DNA of 49,674 nucleotides from DATMGU01 sp035555315 (GCA_035555315.1 DATMGU010000080.1:1-49674), one strand, 5' to 3'; shown: positions 32,396 through 41,779, numbered from the stretch's first letter. The notes: generated from the sequence alone by a model not told the origin. Numbers and translations: made by a program.

Positions 32396-33808
32396 ATGGC
32401 AACGATCGATCGCAGCGGTACGTGGCGAGACCTCTGGATGTCGGGGGCGTTGGGCCGCTTCGTCGTCCTGTGCATCGGTGTATGGTTGCACGCTGCGGAT
32501 TCGCTCGTCACCGCGACCATCGTGCCGGCGATCGTCGATGAGATCGGTGGCATCGCCTATGTCGGCTGGACGATCTCCCTCTATCAGATCGGGGCAGTCA
32601 TCTCGGGTGCCGCGACGGCGATGCTGTGTCGGCGCATCGGCGTGAAGCGTGTCCTGACGATCGCGGCGCTGCTCTATGGCGCTGGCTGTGTGATCGCGGC
32701 CCTTGCCCCGACCATGCCGATCCTGTTGGGCGCCCGCTTCGTTCAGGGGATCGGCGGCGGCATGCTGATCTCGCTCAGCTATGTGGCGGTCCAACAATCG
32801 TTCGCCGAGCATTTATGGGGGCGGTTGTTCGGCATCGTCGCGGTCATCTGGGGAGCGGGCTCGCTGTTGGGTCCCTTGATCGGCGGCGTGTTCGCCAGCC
32901 TCGACGCGTGGCGTCTGGCGTTCTGGTTTTTCGCCCTGCAGGCCGGCGTTCTCGTCGCGATAGCGTCGGCGCTGTTGCCGACCCAACCGCCCCGCGTCGG
33001 ATCCGGCTCGGCATGGCCGGTACGCCCCCTGCTCGTTCTCTCGGCGGCGACGCTGCTGATCGCCGAGGCCGGTGTGGCCGGGTGGAGCGCCCGGTCGGTC
33101 ATCGAGTGTCTGGCGGGTATAGGTCTGCTGTATGTCGCCGCCAGATTGGACCGGCGGTCCCCGTCGAAGCTGCTGCCGACCCAACTGCTGGATGTTCGTC
33201 ACACGGTAGGGGCCGGGCTGCTGATGGTGTTCGCACTGTCCGTGGCGACGACCGGCTTCTGGGCGTATGGGCCGTTGCTGCTGAAGATCATGTTCGGCAC
33301 CGCTCCGCTGATCTCCGGATACATCCTCGCCGGAGAAGGGCTTGCCTGGAGCCTCGCCACCATGATGGTCTCCGGCGCGCCGCTCTCGGCGGCCAAGAAT
33401 TTGATCCGTTCAGGCGCGGGGTTCATCGTGGTGGGAACCGCCGGCTTCGCGGTCGCGGTGCCCTCCGGCTCGTTCGCGGGGATGGTCGTCTGCGGGCTCT
33501 CGCAAGGTCTTGGGTTTGGCCTTTGCTGGCCGTCGATCGCGCGTCGGATGGTGAGCTTTTCCCACGAAGGCGAGCAAGCTCTCGCGGTGGCGGCCCCCGG
33601 AACCGTTCAAAGGATCGGCTATGCCGTAGGCGCCGCGGCGACCGGGATCGCGGCCAATGCCACCGGCCTCGCCGATGGCATCTCCATCGCCGCCGCGCGG
33701 GCGGCGGGCTTCTGGGTTTTCGTCGCCTTCATTCCGGTGCTTATCGTCGGCATGCTCGGCGCTTGGCGGTTCACGGCGGAGGCCGGAGAGCGCCGGATCT
33801 CGCGCTGA
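32396..33808 (+). CDS. MFS transporter
   Basis: A 470-residue major facilitator with about 12-14 hydrophobic helices. The loop after the second helix (CRRIGVKRVLTIAALLYG) and LLGARFVQGIGGGMLISLSYV resemble drug:H+ antiporters of the DHA2 type. Substrate is unknown. It stands alone, with an unusual 4x16-bp repeat array directly before its start. Confidence 0.9.
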   Translation: MATIDRSGTWRDLWMSGALGRFVVLCIGVWLHAADSLVTATIVPAIVDEIGGIAYVGWTISLYQIGAVISGAATAMLCRRIGVKRVLTIAALLYGAGCVIAALAPTMPILLGARFVQGIGGGMLISLSYVAVQQSFAEHLWGRLFGIVAVIWGAGSLLGPLIGGVFASLDAWRLAFWFFALQAGVLVAIASALLPTQPPRVGSGSAWPVRPLLVLSAATLLIAEAGVAGWSARSVIECLAGIGLLYVAARLDRRSPSKLLPTQLLDVRHTVGAGLLMVFALSVATTGFWAYGPLLLKIMFGTAPLISGYILAGEGLAWSLATMMVSGAPLSAAKNLIRSGAGFIVVGTAGFAVAVPSGSFAGMVVCGLSQGLGFGLCWPSIARRMVSFSHEGEQALAVAAPGTVQRIGYAVGAAATGIAANATGLADGISIAAARAAGFWVFVAFIPVLIVGMLGAWRFTAEAGERRISR

Positions 33809-33846
33809 AACTGCCAGGGGCCCGTTAAGACAGTGCCCCGATGTCG

Positions 33847-34533
33847 CTACAGCCCGAGATCGATATCCGTCCGCTCGCATTGCAGCTGGCGCAGTTCCGC
33901 GACCAGGCGGTCGAGACCGTGCAGTGGGCTGTTCTGGATGCCGAGCTTGGTCAGATGGTCGACCGTATTGGCGAGATAGTCGCAGCATGGCCCACGGCCG
34001 CCCACACCTTGGAGGATCAGTTCCGCGGTCTGGCGTTCGGTCAGGCGGCCGGCGTAGTTCACATGGTCATGCCGAGCGACGAAGGCAAGCGTCAGGACAC
34101 GGCCGTCGGCCGTCTCGACAGGGAGCGATTTGGCGGTATAGACGCCGCCGCGCATCTCGCGCTCCCAGAGTTCTTCGAGCGCGCTCGATATCGCCGATGG
34201 TGGAATGCGGAAGGCTACGCCGCGGCAGGCGCCGCCCCGGTCCAAGCCCAACACCAATCCGGGCCGCTCGGGCGTGCCGCGATACCGATGGGAATAGACG
34301 CAGAACCGCCGATGATAGCCGCGCAGCAGGGACGAAACGCTGCGGTCATACTCGAAATCCGGATTCCACATCAGCGAGCCATAGGCGAAGACCCAGAGCG
34401 GCTCGCCCGGCACCAGGGCGCCGCCAATCTCCGGGCCGATCTCCGACAGCGGGAATGGCGCGTCGGCGGGATCCGGCTTCACGGGCAGTGGCGGCGAAGG
34501 TTCCATCGGGGCAACGGACATGTCGATCATCAA
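33847..34533 (-). CDS. Gamma-glutamylcyclotransferase (ChaC-like)
   Basis: ChaC-type enzymes cleave glutathione to 5-oxoproline and Cys-Gly. The 228-residue sequence has the family start WVFAYGSLMWNPDF, RGYHRRFCVYSHRYRGTPERPG, and a likely catalytic Glu in LWEREM. Several Met codons cluster at the N-terminus (34533, 34530, 34521), so the start is uncertain. It is 27 bases downstream of the EamA gene on the same strand. Confidence 0.92.
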   Translation of the reverse strand: MMIDMSVAPMEPSPPLPVKPDPADAPFPLSEIGPEIGGALVPGEPLWVFAYGSLMWNPDFEYDRSVSSLLRGYHRRFCVYSHRYRGTPERPGLVLGLDRGGACRGVAFRIPPSAISSALEELWEREMRGGVYTAKSLPVETADGRVLTLAFVARHDHVNYAGRLTERQTAELILQGVGGRGPCCDYLANTVDHLTKLGIQNSPLHGLDRLVAELRQLQCERTDIDLGL

Positions 34534-34560
34534 CTCATCATGGCGACGATTTGGTTTGCA

Positions 34561-35454
34561 TTAGCTTAAATTGACCACCGCGACCCCAGCCACAGCACAT
34601 GCCATGCCGGTCGCCGCCAGCGGGGTGAGCGTCTCGCCGAATATGAGAAAGGCGATCAGCGTCGTCACCGGCGGTACCAGGTAGAACAGGCTCGCCACCT
34701 TGGCCGCTGCCCCATGCCGGACCAGCAACAGCAGCAGCATCGCGGCACCGACCGACAGCACCAGACACAGCCAAGTCAGCGCGATCACGAAATCCGTGTT
34801 CCAGGTGATGTGCATGGTCTCGAAGGCGAAGGCGAGGGGCAGCAGCGAGGCGGCCCCGGCCAGATTCTGAATCGCCACCGCCGCTCTGAGATCGACGCCA
34901 GTGCAGAATTTCTTTTGATACAGCGTGCCGAGCGTGATGCCTATCAGGGCGATACAGGTCAGGCCAAGGGCGTGGAGCCGCTCGCCGCTCATGGCCTCCC
35001 GGGCATCGAGCGGGGCGGCACCGAGCAGCGGGGCGCCGACCACCAAGGCCACCCCGACGCAGCCGAGCGCCAACCCAAGCCATTGTACGCCGCGCACCCG
35101 CTCGCCCAGGACCAGCCCGGCCAGGGCCGCGGTCAATAGCGGCTGCAACCCGACGATCAGCGCCGACAGGCCTGCCGGCACGCCATGGGCGATGCCGATG
35201 AACACGCCGCCGAGATAGATCGTCTGCATCAGCAGGCCGACGATCGCGACATGCCCGATCATGCGCCATCCGCGCGGCCAGATTGCCCCGGAAAACAACG
35301 CGATCAGCGCCATGGCCACCGCGACCATGCCGAAGCGCAGGGCGAGAAAGGTCATCGGTTCGGCGAAAGGCAGGCCCAATTTGGCGCCGATGAAGCCGGT
35401 CGACCATAACAGGACGAAAAGGCCAGGCACCCACTTGCCCGAGGCTGACGACAT
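34561..35454 (-). CDS. EamA/DMT family transporter
   Basis: A 297-residue protein with ten hydrophobic helices in two EamA repeats (FVLLWSTGFIGAKLGLP; second repeat starting near GLTCIALIGITLGTLYQKKF). Such exporters carry amino acids or other metabolites. The ATG at 35454 is preferred to a TTG at 35466. It appears inserted between the ChaC-like and DUF2125 genes. Confidence 0.92.
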   Translation of the reverse strand: MSSASGKWVPGLFVLLWSTGFIGAKLGLPFAEPMTFLALRFGMVAVAMALIALFSGAIWPRGWRMIGHVAIVGLLMQTIYLGGVFIGIAHGVPAGLSALIVGLQPLLTAALAGLVLGERVRGVQWLGLALGCVGVALVVGAPLLGAAPLDAREAMSGERLHALGLTCIALIGITLGTLYQKKFCTGVDLRAAVAIQNLAGAASLLPLAFAFETMHITWNTDFVIALTWLCLVLSVGAAMLLLLLVRHGAAAKVASLFYLVPPVTTLIAFLIFGETLTPLAATGMACAVAGVAVVNLS

Positions 35455-35604
35455 CGAACGTTCCAATAAAAACGCGAGAACTCGGGGAAGCCTGCAGAGG
35501 ATGCGATTCTAACGGTCGCGGCCTGGGCGGCAAGAGCTCGGGTTGCAACGCCGCACTGCTGGTTTCGCATCGACGCCGTTGGGACCCATGCCTATAAGTA
35601 GCCG

Positions 35605-36669
35605 ATGATCGAATACTCATCCCCCAGCGGGCGCCGAACGCGGGCATCGATAGTGATCGCCCCCATCGTCTTGGTGGCGCTGATCGCCGGCTATACCGCT
35701 TATTGGCGATGGGCAGCCGGCATGCTCGACACCGATGTCGCCAATTGGATCGAGCAACAGCGGGCGGGCGGCGTCACGATCACCACCGAGGCGCCAACGA
35801 CCGACGGCTTTCCATTCTCGTTGCGGATCAGCTTTCCCAAGGTCGCCGTCTCGGGCGTGCCGCAGCTTCCGGGGGCGACGCTCACCGCGCCGTTGCTGGT
35901 CGGCACGGCGCGGCCTTGGGCGTTTCGGCAGTGGGCCATCGAGCTGCCGCGGGGCGGCGCCATCGCGATGGCCGACGGCGCTCCCGGACCGTTGCGCGAC
36001 CTACGGACCACGACCGCCAAGGCGGATCTGGCGCTCGGTGCGTCGGCGCCGACCGGGGGCACGGCGGTCACCCTGTGGCTCGCCGGGCTGGATGGACAGC
36101 TTGCCAGCGGCCCGGTCTCGGTCGCGACCGTCGAACTCACGGTCGTGCTGCCGCGCCGTCCGCCGGCCGACCATTCCGAACCATCCATCACCCTCAGCCT
36201 CGACGTCACTAAGGCGGTCTTGCCACAACCGGTCACACCGCTCGGCGTCACGATCGATCATCTCGGCCTGCAGGGGCGGGTGATGGGCGCTATTCCCTCT
36301 GGCCCGCTGGCCGCCAGCTTGGGCGTCTGGCGCGATGCGGGAGGAACCGTCGAACTCGGCTCGACCGCCTTGAAATGGGGGCCGCTCGACGCGGCGGCCG
36401 AAGGCACCATGGCGGTCGACGGCAACCTGCAGCCGATCGGTGCCCTCACCGCCACCATCCGGGGCTATACCTCGGTGCTCGACGCCCTGATTTCGTCCGG
36501 GCAATTGCGCCAGAACGAGGCGAATTTCGCCCGGATGGGGCTGGCGCTGATCGCCCAGAAGAATGCCTCGGGCGAAAGCGAGCTCAAAGCGCCGATCCGG
36601 GTCCAGAACAGCCAGATCTATCTCGGCCCGGCGCGTCTTGTGAAACTGCCGCCGATCGCGTGGAAGTAG
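35605..36669 (+). CDS. DUF2125 domain-containing protein
   Basis: A 354-residue protein with an N-terminal membrane helix (residues about 14-34, IVIAPIVLVALIAGYTAYW) and a long extracytoplasmic beta-rich domain typical of DUF2125. The family is alphaproteobacterial, uncharacterised, and often next to tyrC/hisC, as here. It ends 21 bases from the convergent tyrC. Confidence 0.87.
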   Translation: MIEYSSPSGRRTRASIVIAPIVLVALIAGYTAYWRWAAGMLDTDVANWIEQQRAGGVTITTEAPTTDGFPFSLRISFPKVAVSGVPQLPGATLTAPLLVGTARPWAFRQWAIELPRGGAIAMADGAPGPLRDLRTTTAKADLALGASAPTGGTAVTLWLAGLDGQLASGPVSVATVELTVVLPRRPPADHSEPSITLSLDVTKAVLPQPVTPLGVTIDHLGLQGRVMGAIPSGPLAASLGVWRDAGGTVELGSTALKWGPLDAAAEGTMAVDGNLQPIGALTATIRGYTSVLDALISSGQLRQNEANFARMGLALIAQKNASGESELKAPIRVQNSQIYLGPARLVKLPPIAWK

Positions 36670-36690
36670 CGGTCGGGAAGAGCTGCCCGG

Positions 36691-37578
36691 CTATTTGTCC
36701 TGATGCGCGTCGATCACGCCGCGGCGGACCGCTCGGGCGCGGGAGAACAGATCCTGCAGCTTATCGCCCTCGCCCCAGCGGATCGCCCGCTGCAGCGCCA
36801 CCAGATCCTCGGTCATGCGCTGCAGCATCTCCAGCACCGCCTCCCGATTGTTCAGGAAGATGTCGCGCCACATGATCGGGTCGGAGGCCGCGATCCGGGT
36901 GAAGTCGCGAAAGCCGCCGGCGGAGAATTTGATGACCTCGCTTTGCAGGCTGTCTTCGAGGTCGATGGCCGTGCCGACGATCGTATAGGCGATCAGGTGC
37001 GGCAGATGCGACGTGATCGCCAGGACCTTGTCGTGGCGTACCGGGTCCATCTCCACGAGGCTCATGCCAAAGCGCCGCCACATCGCGGCGATCCGCTCGA
37101 CCGACGGCCGATCCGTCTGGGGCAGCGGGGTCAGGATGCACCACCGGCCGTGGAACAGTTCCGCGAAGCCCGCGCCCGGGCCGGAATGTTCGGTGCCGGC
37201 GATCGGATGTCCGGGGACCAGATGCACGCTCTCTGGAATATGCGGCGCCAGATCCCGGATGATGGCCTGCTTGACGGAACCCGTATCGGTGACGATGGCC
37301 CCCGGTGCCAGATGCGGGCCGATGGCCGCCCCGATCTCGCGAAAGCTGCCGATCGGCGTCGCCAGGACGACCAGATCGGCGCCGCGCACGGCGACGGCCA
37401 TATCCGCGGTGGTCTCGTCGGCTAGATCCAGATCGCGCACGGTGCCCAGGACCGCCGGGTCGCTGTCGGCACCGATGATACGGCGGGCGAGCCCGGTCTG
37501 GCGCAAGGCACGGGCCATCGACGACCCGATCAGGCCGAAGCCGACGATCGCGACCCGCTCGAAGGGAGTATCGGTCAT
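36691..37578 (-). CDS. tyrC: Prephenate/arogenate dehydrogenase
   Basis: Oxidatively decarboxylates prephenate or arogenate in tyrosine synthesis. The 295-residue protein has the dinucleotide motif VGFGLIGSSMARAL, TDTGSVKQAI, the substrate-site HPIAGTEHSGPGAGFAELF, and SHLPHLIAY. The ATG overlaps the hisC stop by 4 bases. Cofactor and substrate preference cannot be fixed from sequence. Confidence 0.93.
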   Translation of the reverse strand: MTDTPFERVAIVGFGLIGSSMARALRQTGLARRIIGADSDPAVLGTVRDLDLADETTADMAVAVRGADLVVLATPIGSFREIGAAIGPHLAPGAIVTDTGSVKQAIIRDLAPHIPESVHLVPGHPIAGTEHSGPGAGFAELFHGRWCILTPLPQTDRPSVERIAAMWRRFGMSLVEMDPVRHDKVLAITSHLPHLIAYTIVGTAIDLEDSLQSEVIKFSAGGFRDFTRIAASDPIMWRDIFLNNREAVLEMLQRMTEDLVALQRAIRWGEGDKLQDLFSRARAVRRGVIDAHQDK

Positions 37579-38687
37579 CGGCGGTCGAGCAGCTCCGCGA
37601 GGGCCGCGACCACCGCGCGCATCTCCGATTCCGTGCCGATCGTGATGCGCAGGCAATCCGGCAAGCCATAGCCGCCCATCTTGCGGGTCAGGATGCCGCG
37701 CGACTGCATGTGGTTCCAGGCCGCATCGGCGGAGCGATCCGGCTCGTCCTTGAAGCGGACCAGGATGAAATTGCCGACGCTGGGCGTCACCGTCAGGCCG
37801 AGCGCCTCCAGCGCCTTGGTCGTCCAGGGCAGCCAGACATCGTTATGGGCGCGGGACCGGTCGGTGAAGCCGACATCCTCCAGCGCCGCGACACCGGCCG
37901 CCTGCGCCGCCGCGTTGACGTTGAACGGGCCACGCAACCGGTTCATCACATCGGCGACCGCCGGCGGGCAATACGCCCAGCCGACCCGCATGCCGCCCAG
38001 CGCGAAGATCTTCGAGAAGGTCCGGGTCATCACCACGTTAGGGTGGCTGCGCACCAGCTCGATGCCCGGTTCGTAGTCGTTGCGGTTGACGTATTCCGCA
38101 TAGGCCGCATCGATCACCAGCAGCACGTCCGACGGCAATCCGGCGTGCAGACGCGCGACCTCCTCGGCCGGCAGGTAGGTGCCGGTCGGGTTGTTCGGAT
38201 TGGCCAGGAACACCATCCGGGTCCGCGTGCTGATCGATGCCAGCAGCGCGTCCACATCGGTCGTGAGGTTGCGTTCCGGTGCCTTGACCGGCGTGGCGCC
38301 GACCGACTTGGCGGCGATCGGATACATCATGAAGCCATGTTCGCTGTACAGCACTTCGTCGCCCGGCCCGACATAGGCGCGCACCAGGTTGCCGATCAGC
38401 TCGTCAGACCCATTGCCGCAGACGATGTTCTCCGGCTCCAGCCCGAAATGCCGGGCGATCGCCATGCGCAGCGCGTGCGAGCCGCCATCCGGATAGCGGT
38501 GCAGATCGGCCGCCAGCGACTCATAGGCCGCGACGGCGCGCGGGCTCGGCCCCAGCGCCCCTTCGTTGGAGGCAAGCCGAATGACGCGGTCGACACCGGC
38601 GATCTTGGCCTCGCCGCCGACATAGACGGCGATGTCGAGGATGCCCGGCCGCGGAACGGGGCCGGGACTAATGGCGGAATTAGGCAA
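37575..38687 (-). CDS. hisC: Histidinol-phosphate aminotransferase
   Basis: A fold-type I PLP aminotransferase of 370 residues: LASNEGALGPSP, ANPNNPTGTYLP, and the cofactor lysine in TFSKIFALGGMRVGW. In this gene context (with tyrC and chorismate mutase) such enzymes often also transaminate aromatic keto acids. The start is a TTG with GAGG seven bases upstream; no in-frame ATG fits better. Confidence 0.94.
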   Translation of the reverse strand: MPNSAISPGPVPRPGILDIAVYVGGEAKIAGVDRVIRLASNEGALGPSPRAVAAYESLAADLHRYPDGGSHALRMAIARHFGLEPENIVCGNGSDELIGNLVRAYVGPGDEVLYSEHGFMMYPIAAKSVGATPVKAPERNLTTDVDALLASISTRTRMVFLANPNNPTGTYLPAEEVARLHAGLPSDVLLVIDAAYAEYVNRNDYEPGIELVRSHPNVVMTRTFSKIFALGGMRVGWAYCPPAVADVMNRLRGPFNVNAAAQAAGVAALEDVGFTDRSRAHNDVWLPWTTKALEALGLTVTPSVGNFILVRFKDEPDRSADAAWNHMQSRGILTRKMGGYGLPDCLRITIGTESEMRAVVAALAELLDRR

Positions 38688-38724
38688 CGCGAAGCCTCAT
38701 CGGGTAAAATAAACGAGCGGAACA

Positions 38725-38760
38725 GACATATCTCATACGCTAGACATATCCCATACGCTC
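38725..38760 (-). repeat. Tandem 18-bp duplication between chorismate mutase and hisC genes
   Basis: GACATATCTCATACGCTA (38725-38742) is followed by GACATATCCCATACGCTC (38743-38760), two mismatches. The second copy reaches the stop codon of the chorismate mutase gene; both lie in the short leader of hisC on the minus strand. Confidence 0.9.
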
Positions 38761-39640
38761 AGGGGACCGTCAAAGCGTCCGCGGTCTGTTCGGTCTCGGT
38801 CAGCGGGATCGCATAGCCGCCGATCACCAGGATCCGGTCCGCGGGTTCGCCCAGATCCGCCGCGAGTTGCGTCAGGCGTGGGTCGTCGGCGGCGACATAG
38901 CTGTCGATCTCGGCCAAGGTCAGGGTGACGCCCGCATCGGACCAGCCGGCCAGCATGGCGACACCCAGGTCGATCTGCTGCAGGCTGGCCATCAGCTTGG
39001 TCCGGCTAATCCCGCTTTTGGTCTCGATGACGATGAAAGAGTGGTCGGCGCCGGTCTCCTCCGGCAGTGACGCCGCGATCGCCAGCACGTCGCCGTCGAC
39101 GGCCCGCGCATTGCCGCGCCCGGCGAAGGGCAGCCGCGCGATGATCCGCGGCGCGGTCTTGTCGCGCGATAGCAGGTGACGCCACCAGGGATCGGCATCG
39201 CCTTCGCGCGGCACCGGCAGGATGCCGACGGTCGCCGACCGATCGGTCACCGCCCGGATGACCTGGCCGATCGAGCGATAGGCGGTCATCGGCGGATGCG
39301 CGCCGTAATGATCGCGCGCCAGATCCCAGATGCCCGGCCATTCCGGCGGCGTATAGACGGCGACGGCGAACGGCCCCTGGACGGTGACCTGCCCGGTCAT
39401 CAGCTCCCGCCAGATCCGCGCCAGCGCCAGCCGGGGGAACGGCCCGCGGTGGCGGCCCAGCAGACGGCGCAGGATGGCGGCCTCGCGACCGGGGCGAACG
39501 ATGTCGGTGTTCTCCCGCTGCTTCGCCCGGCTGACCTCCTTCACGAGGTCGGTGCGCTGCATCAACAGATCGTGAAGTTGATCGTCGATGGCATCGATCT
39601 GCCGCCGCAGGTCGTCCAACGAAGGGCCTGACGTGATCAT
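38759..39640 (-). CDS. AroQ-type chorismate mutase with degenerate prephenate dehydratase-like region
   Basis: A 293-residue protein. Residues about 5-90 are an AroQ chorismate mutase domain (LDDLRRQIDAIDDQLHDLLMQRTDLVKEVSRAK, REAAILRRLLGRHRG), which converts chorismate to prephenate. The remainder recalls prephenate dehydratase (AVAVYTPPEWPGIWDLARDHYG, VIRAVTDRSATVGILPVP, then an ACT-like ISRTKLMASLQQIDL), but the conserved GPxGTFSHxAA and Thr-Arg-Phe catalytic motif are not visible. It may be a mutase with a regulatory tail. The start at 39640 is the Met right before the mutase domain. Confidence 0.8.
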   Translation of the reverse strand: MITSGPSLDDLRRQIDAIDDQLHDLLMQRTDLVKEVSRAKQRENTDIVRPGREAAILRRLLGRHRGPFPRLALARIWRELMTGQVTVQGPFAVAVYTPPEWPGIWDLARDHYGAHPPMTAYRSIGQVIRAVTDRSATVGILPVPREGDADPWWRHLLSRDKTAPRIIARLPFAGRGNARAVDGDVLAIAASLPEETGADHSFIVIETKSGISRTKLMASLQQIDLGVAMLAGWSDAGVTLTLAEIDSYVAADDPRLTQLAADLGEPADRILVIGGYAIPLTETEQTADALTVP

Positions 39641-39900
39641 GGAAAGCTGACGAGACCTAAGTGTTGAAGAGGCGTCGAATGGGGTACCAGGCGATTTCGT
39701 GCCGAGGCCACCGGTGACGGTCGCCGGCATGTTGCTCCTGCTGGGGTCCCGGAACAACGGCAATATTGTCGCGCGACGCGGTGTCGGTCGTAACAAAACA
39801 TTGACAGCCCGGCCCGGCGGCACGGAGATAGCGGCCCCGGGCGGCATCGAAGCGGCCCGGATCCCTTTCGCGGAAGCTTCGCCGCTGTCCATGTGACCAT
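39641..39900. other. Divergent intergenic region before metX
   Basis: Contains overlapping small palindromes CAATATTG (39761-39768) and GTCGCGCGAC (39768-39777) and an exact TTGACA (39801-39806), but the -10 for the latter is poor. I searched by eye for a SAM-II riboswitch, frequent before metX/metA in alphaproteobacteria, and do not recognise one. Confidence 0.4.
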
Positions 39901-41103
39901 ATGTCAGTGACCAACACCGCCGTTCATTCTCCTGCCAGCCAGGCCCCCGCTAGCCAAACCGGCGCGGACCCGTCCGACCATCAAGTGCTGCGCGTGACCG
40001 AGCCCCTGTCGCTTGACAGCGGCGCCACCCTGGCACCGTATCAGATCGCCTATCGCACCTATGGCCGGCTCAACGCGGATCGCAGCAACGCGGTGCTGGT
40101 CTGCCATGCGCTGACCGGCGATCAATATGTTGCCGAGACCCATCCGATCACCGGCAAGCCCGGCTGGTGGTCGAGCCTCGCCGGGCCTGGCAAGCTGCTC
40201 GACACCGACCGGTACTTCCTGATCTGCGCCAATGTGCTGGGCGGCTGCCTTGGTTCCAGCGGCCCCAAAGACGCCAATCCCGCGACCGGCGAGGCATGGG
40301 GTCTCAATTTCCCCTTGATTACCGTCGGCGACATGGTGCGCGCCCAGCGGGTGCTGATCGATCATCTGGGCATCGACCGGCTGTTCTGCGTGATCGGCGG
40401 CTCGATGGGCGGCATGCAGGTGCTGGAATGGGCGGCGCGCTATCCGGAGCGGGTGTTCGCCGCCGTGCCGATCGCGACGGCCGCCCGCCATTCCGCCCAG
40501 AACATCGCGTTCCACGAGGTCGGGCGCCAGGCGATCATGGCCGATCCGGATTGGTGCGGCGGCGACTATATCCGCCAGGGCCGCCGGCCGCAGCGCGGCC
40601 TCGCCGTGGCGCGCATGGCGGCGCACATCACCTATCTGTCGGAACAGGCGCTGCATCGCAAATTCGGCCGCAACCTGCGCAACCCGACCGGCCTGGGCTA
40701 TGGCTTCGAGGCGGATTTCGAGGTCGAAAGCTATCTGCGCCACCAGGGCAAGAGCTTCGTCGACCGGTTCGATGCGAACTCCTACCTCTACATCACCCGG
40801 GCGATGGATTATTTCGATCTGGCGGCGGAGCATGGCGGTAAGCTGGCCGGCGCGTTCAAGGGAACCAGGACGCGTTATTGCGTCATCTCGTTCACCAGCG
40901 ACTGGCTGTTTCCCACCTCCGAAAGCCGTGCCATCGTCCATGCGCTGAACGCGGTGGCGGCCGATGTGAGCTTCGTCGAGATCGAAACCGACAAGGGCCA
41001 CGACGCCTTCCTGCTGGACGAGCCGGAATTCTTTCAGACCCTGCGCGGTTTCCTGGACGGCTGCGCACGGCTCTCCGGCCTGGGTAAGGCGGCTCCGCCA
41101 TGA
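39901..41103 (+). CDS. metX: Homoserine O-acetyltransferase
   Basis: An alpha/beta hydrolase of 400 residues acylating homoserine in methionine synthesis. Nucleophile Ser in GGSMGGMQ, Asp in TSDWLFP, His in DKGHDAFLL. The N-terminal 30 residues are a low-complexity tail with PASQA/PASQT repeats. Some relatives use succinyl-CoA, so acyl donor is inferred. The stop overlaps metW. Confidence 0.95.
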   Translation: MSVTNTAVHSPASQAPASQTGADPSDHQVLRVTEPLSLDSGATLAPYQIAYRTYGRLNADRSNAVLVCHALTGDQYVAETHPITGKPGWWSSLAGPGKLLDTDRYFLICANVLGGCLGSSGPKDANPATGEAWGLNFPLITVGDMVRAQRVLIDHLGIDRLFCVIGGSMGGMQVLEWAARYPERVFAAVPIATAARHSAQNIAFHEVGRQAIMADPDWCGGDYIRQGRRPQRGLAVARMAAHITYLSEQALHRKFGRNLRNPTGLGYGFEADFEVESYLRHQGKSFVDRFDANSYLYITRAMDYFDLAAEHGGKLAGAFKGTRTRYCVISFTSDWLFPTSESRAIVHALNAVAADVSFVEIETDKGHDAFLLDEPEFFQTLRGFLDGCARLSGLGKAAPP

Positions 41104-41765
41104 CCGCGCTGACCGATATCCAATTCGACGCGGCGGCGGGCGTCGCGGATGCCGCGCCGGGGGACATCCGTCGCGACCTCGCCGTCATCGCCGAGATGAT
41201 CGAACCGCGGAGCCGCGTGCTGGATATCGGCTGCGGCGACGGCATGCTGCTGGCCCATCTGGCGCGGACCAAGGCGGTCGATGGCCGCGGTATCGAACTG
41301 AGCCAGGCGGGGGTGAATGCCTGCGTCCGCTCCGGCTTGTCGGTCATCCAGGGCGATGCCGATCACGATCTGGAGGCCTATCCGGACGGCGCCTTCGACT
41401 ATGTCGTGCTGAGCCAGACGCTGCAGGCGACGCACAATCCCCGCCTGGTCTTGGAAAGCCTTGTGCGTATCGGCCGGCGCGCGATCGTGTCCTTCCCCAA
41501 TTTCGGCTATTGGCGGATCCGCCTCAGCCTGCTGGCCAGCGGCCGGATGCCCCGGTCCAGCCTGCTGTCGAACGTCTGGTGGGACACCCCGAACATCCAT
41601 CTGTGCACGATCCGCGATTTTCTCGAACTGGCGCGGGATCTGGGTATCTCGACCGATCGCAGCCTGATCCTGGACAGTGCCGGCCGGCGCTATCCCTTCG
41701 GCGCCCGGGGCAGGCTCGCCAATCTGCTGGCCGAACAGGGCGTGTTTCTGCTCCGGCGGCCTTGA
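41100..41765 (+). CDS. metW: Methionine biosynthesis protein MetW
   Basis: A 221-residue SAM-methyltransferase-fold protein (RVLDIGCGDGMLLAHL, GRGIELSQAGVNACV, VLSQTLQATHNP, SFPNFGYWRIRL). In proteobacteria metX and metW are paired, and MetW is reported to aid MetX. Here they overlap by 4 bases. Confidence 0.96.
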   Translation: MTALTDIQFDAAAGVADAAPGDIRRDLAVIAEMIEPRSRVLDIGCGDGMLLAHLARTKAVDGRGIELSQAGVNACVRSGLSVIQGDADHDLEAYPDGAFDYVVLSQTLQATHNPRLVLESLVRIGRRAIVSFPNFGYWRIRLSLLASGRMPRSSLLSNVWWDTPNIHLCTIRDFLELARDLGISTDRSLILDSAGRRYPFGARGRLANLLAEQGVFLLRRP

Positions 41766-41779
41766 GGCCATAGCGCCCC

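Noticed and set aside
33808..33847. Bidirectional terminator between the MFS and ChaC-like genes
   Set aside because: GGGGC and GCCCC can pair, but the stem is short and there is no T run.
34538..35647. 369-codon minus-strand frame over the EamA transporter
   Set aside because: Another frame of the same strand gives ten regular membrane helices; this one gives Arg/Pro-rich sequence.
39641..39900. SAM-II riboswitch before metX
   Set aside because: No match to the conserved pseudoknot core could be recognised; a covariance search would settle it.
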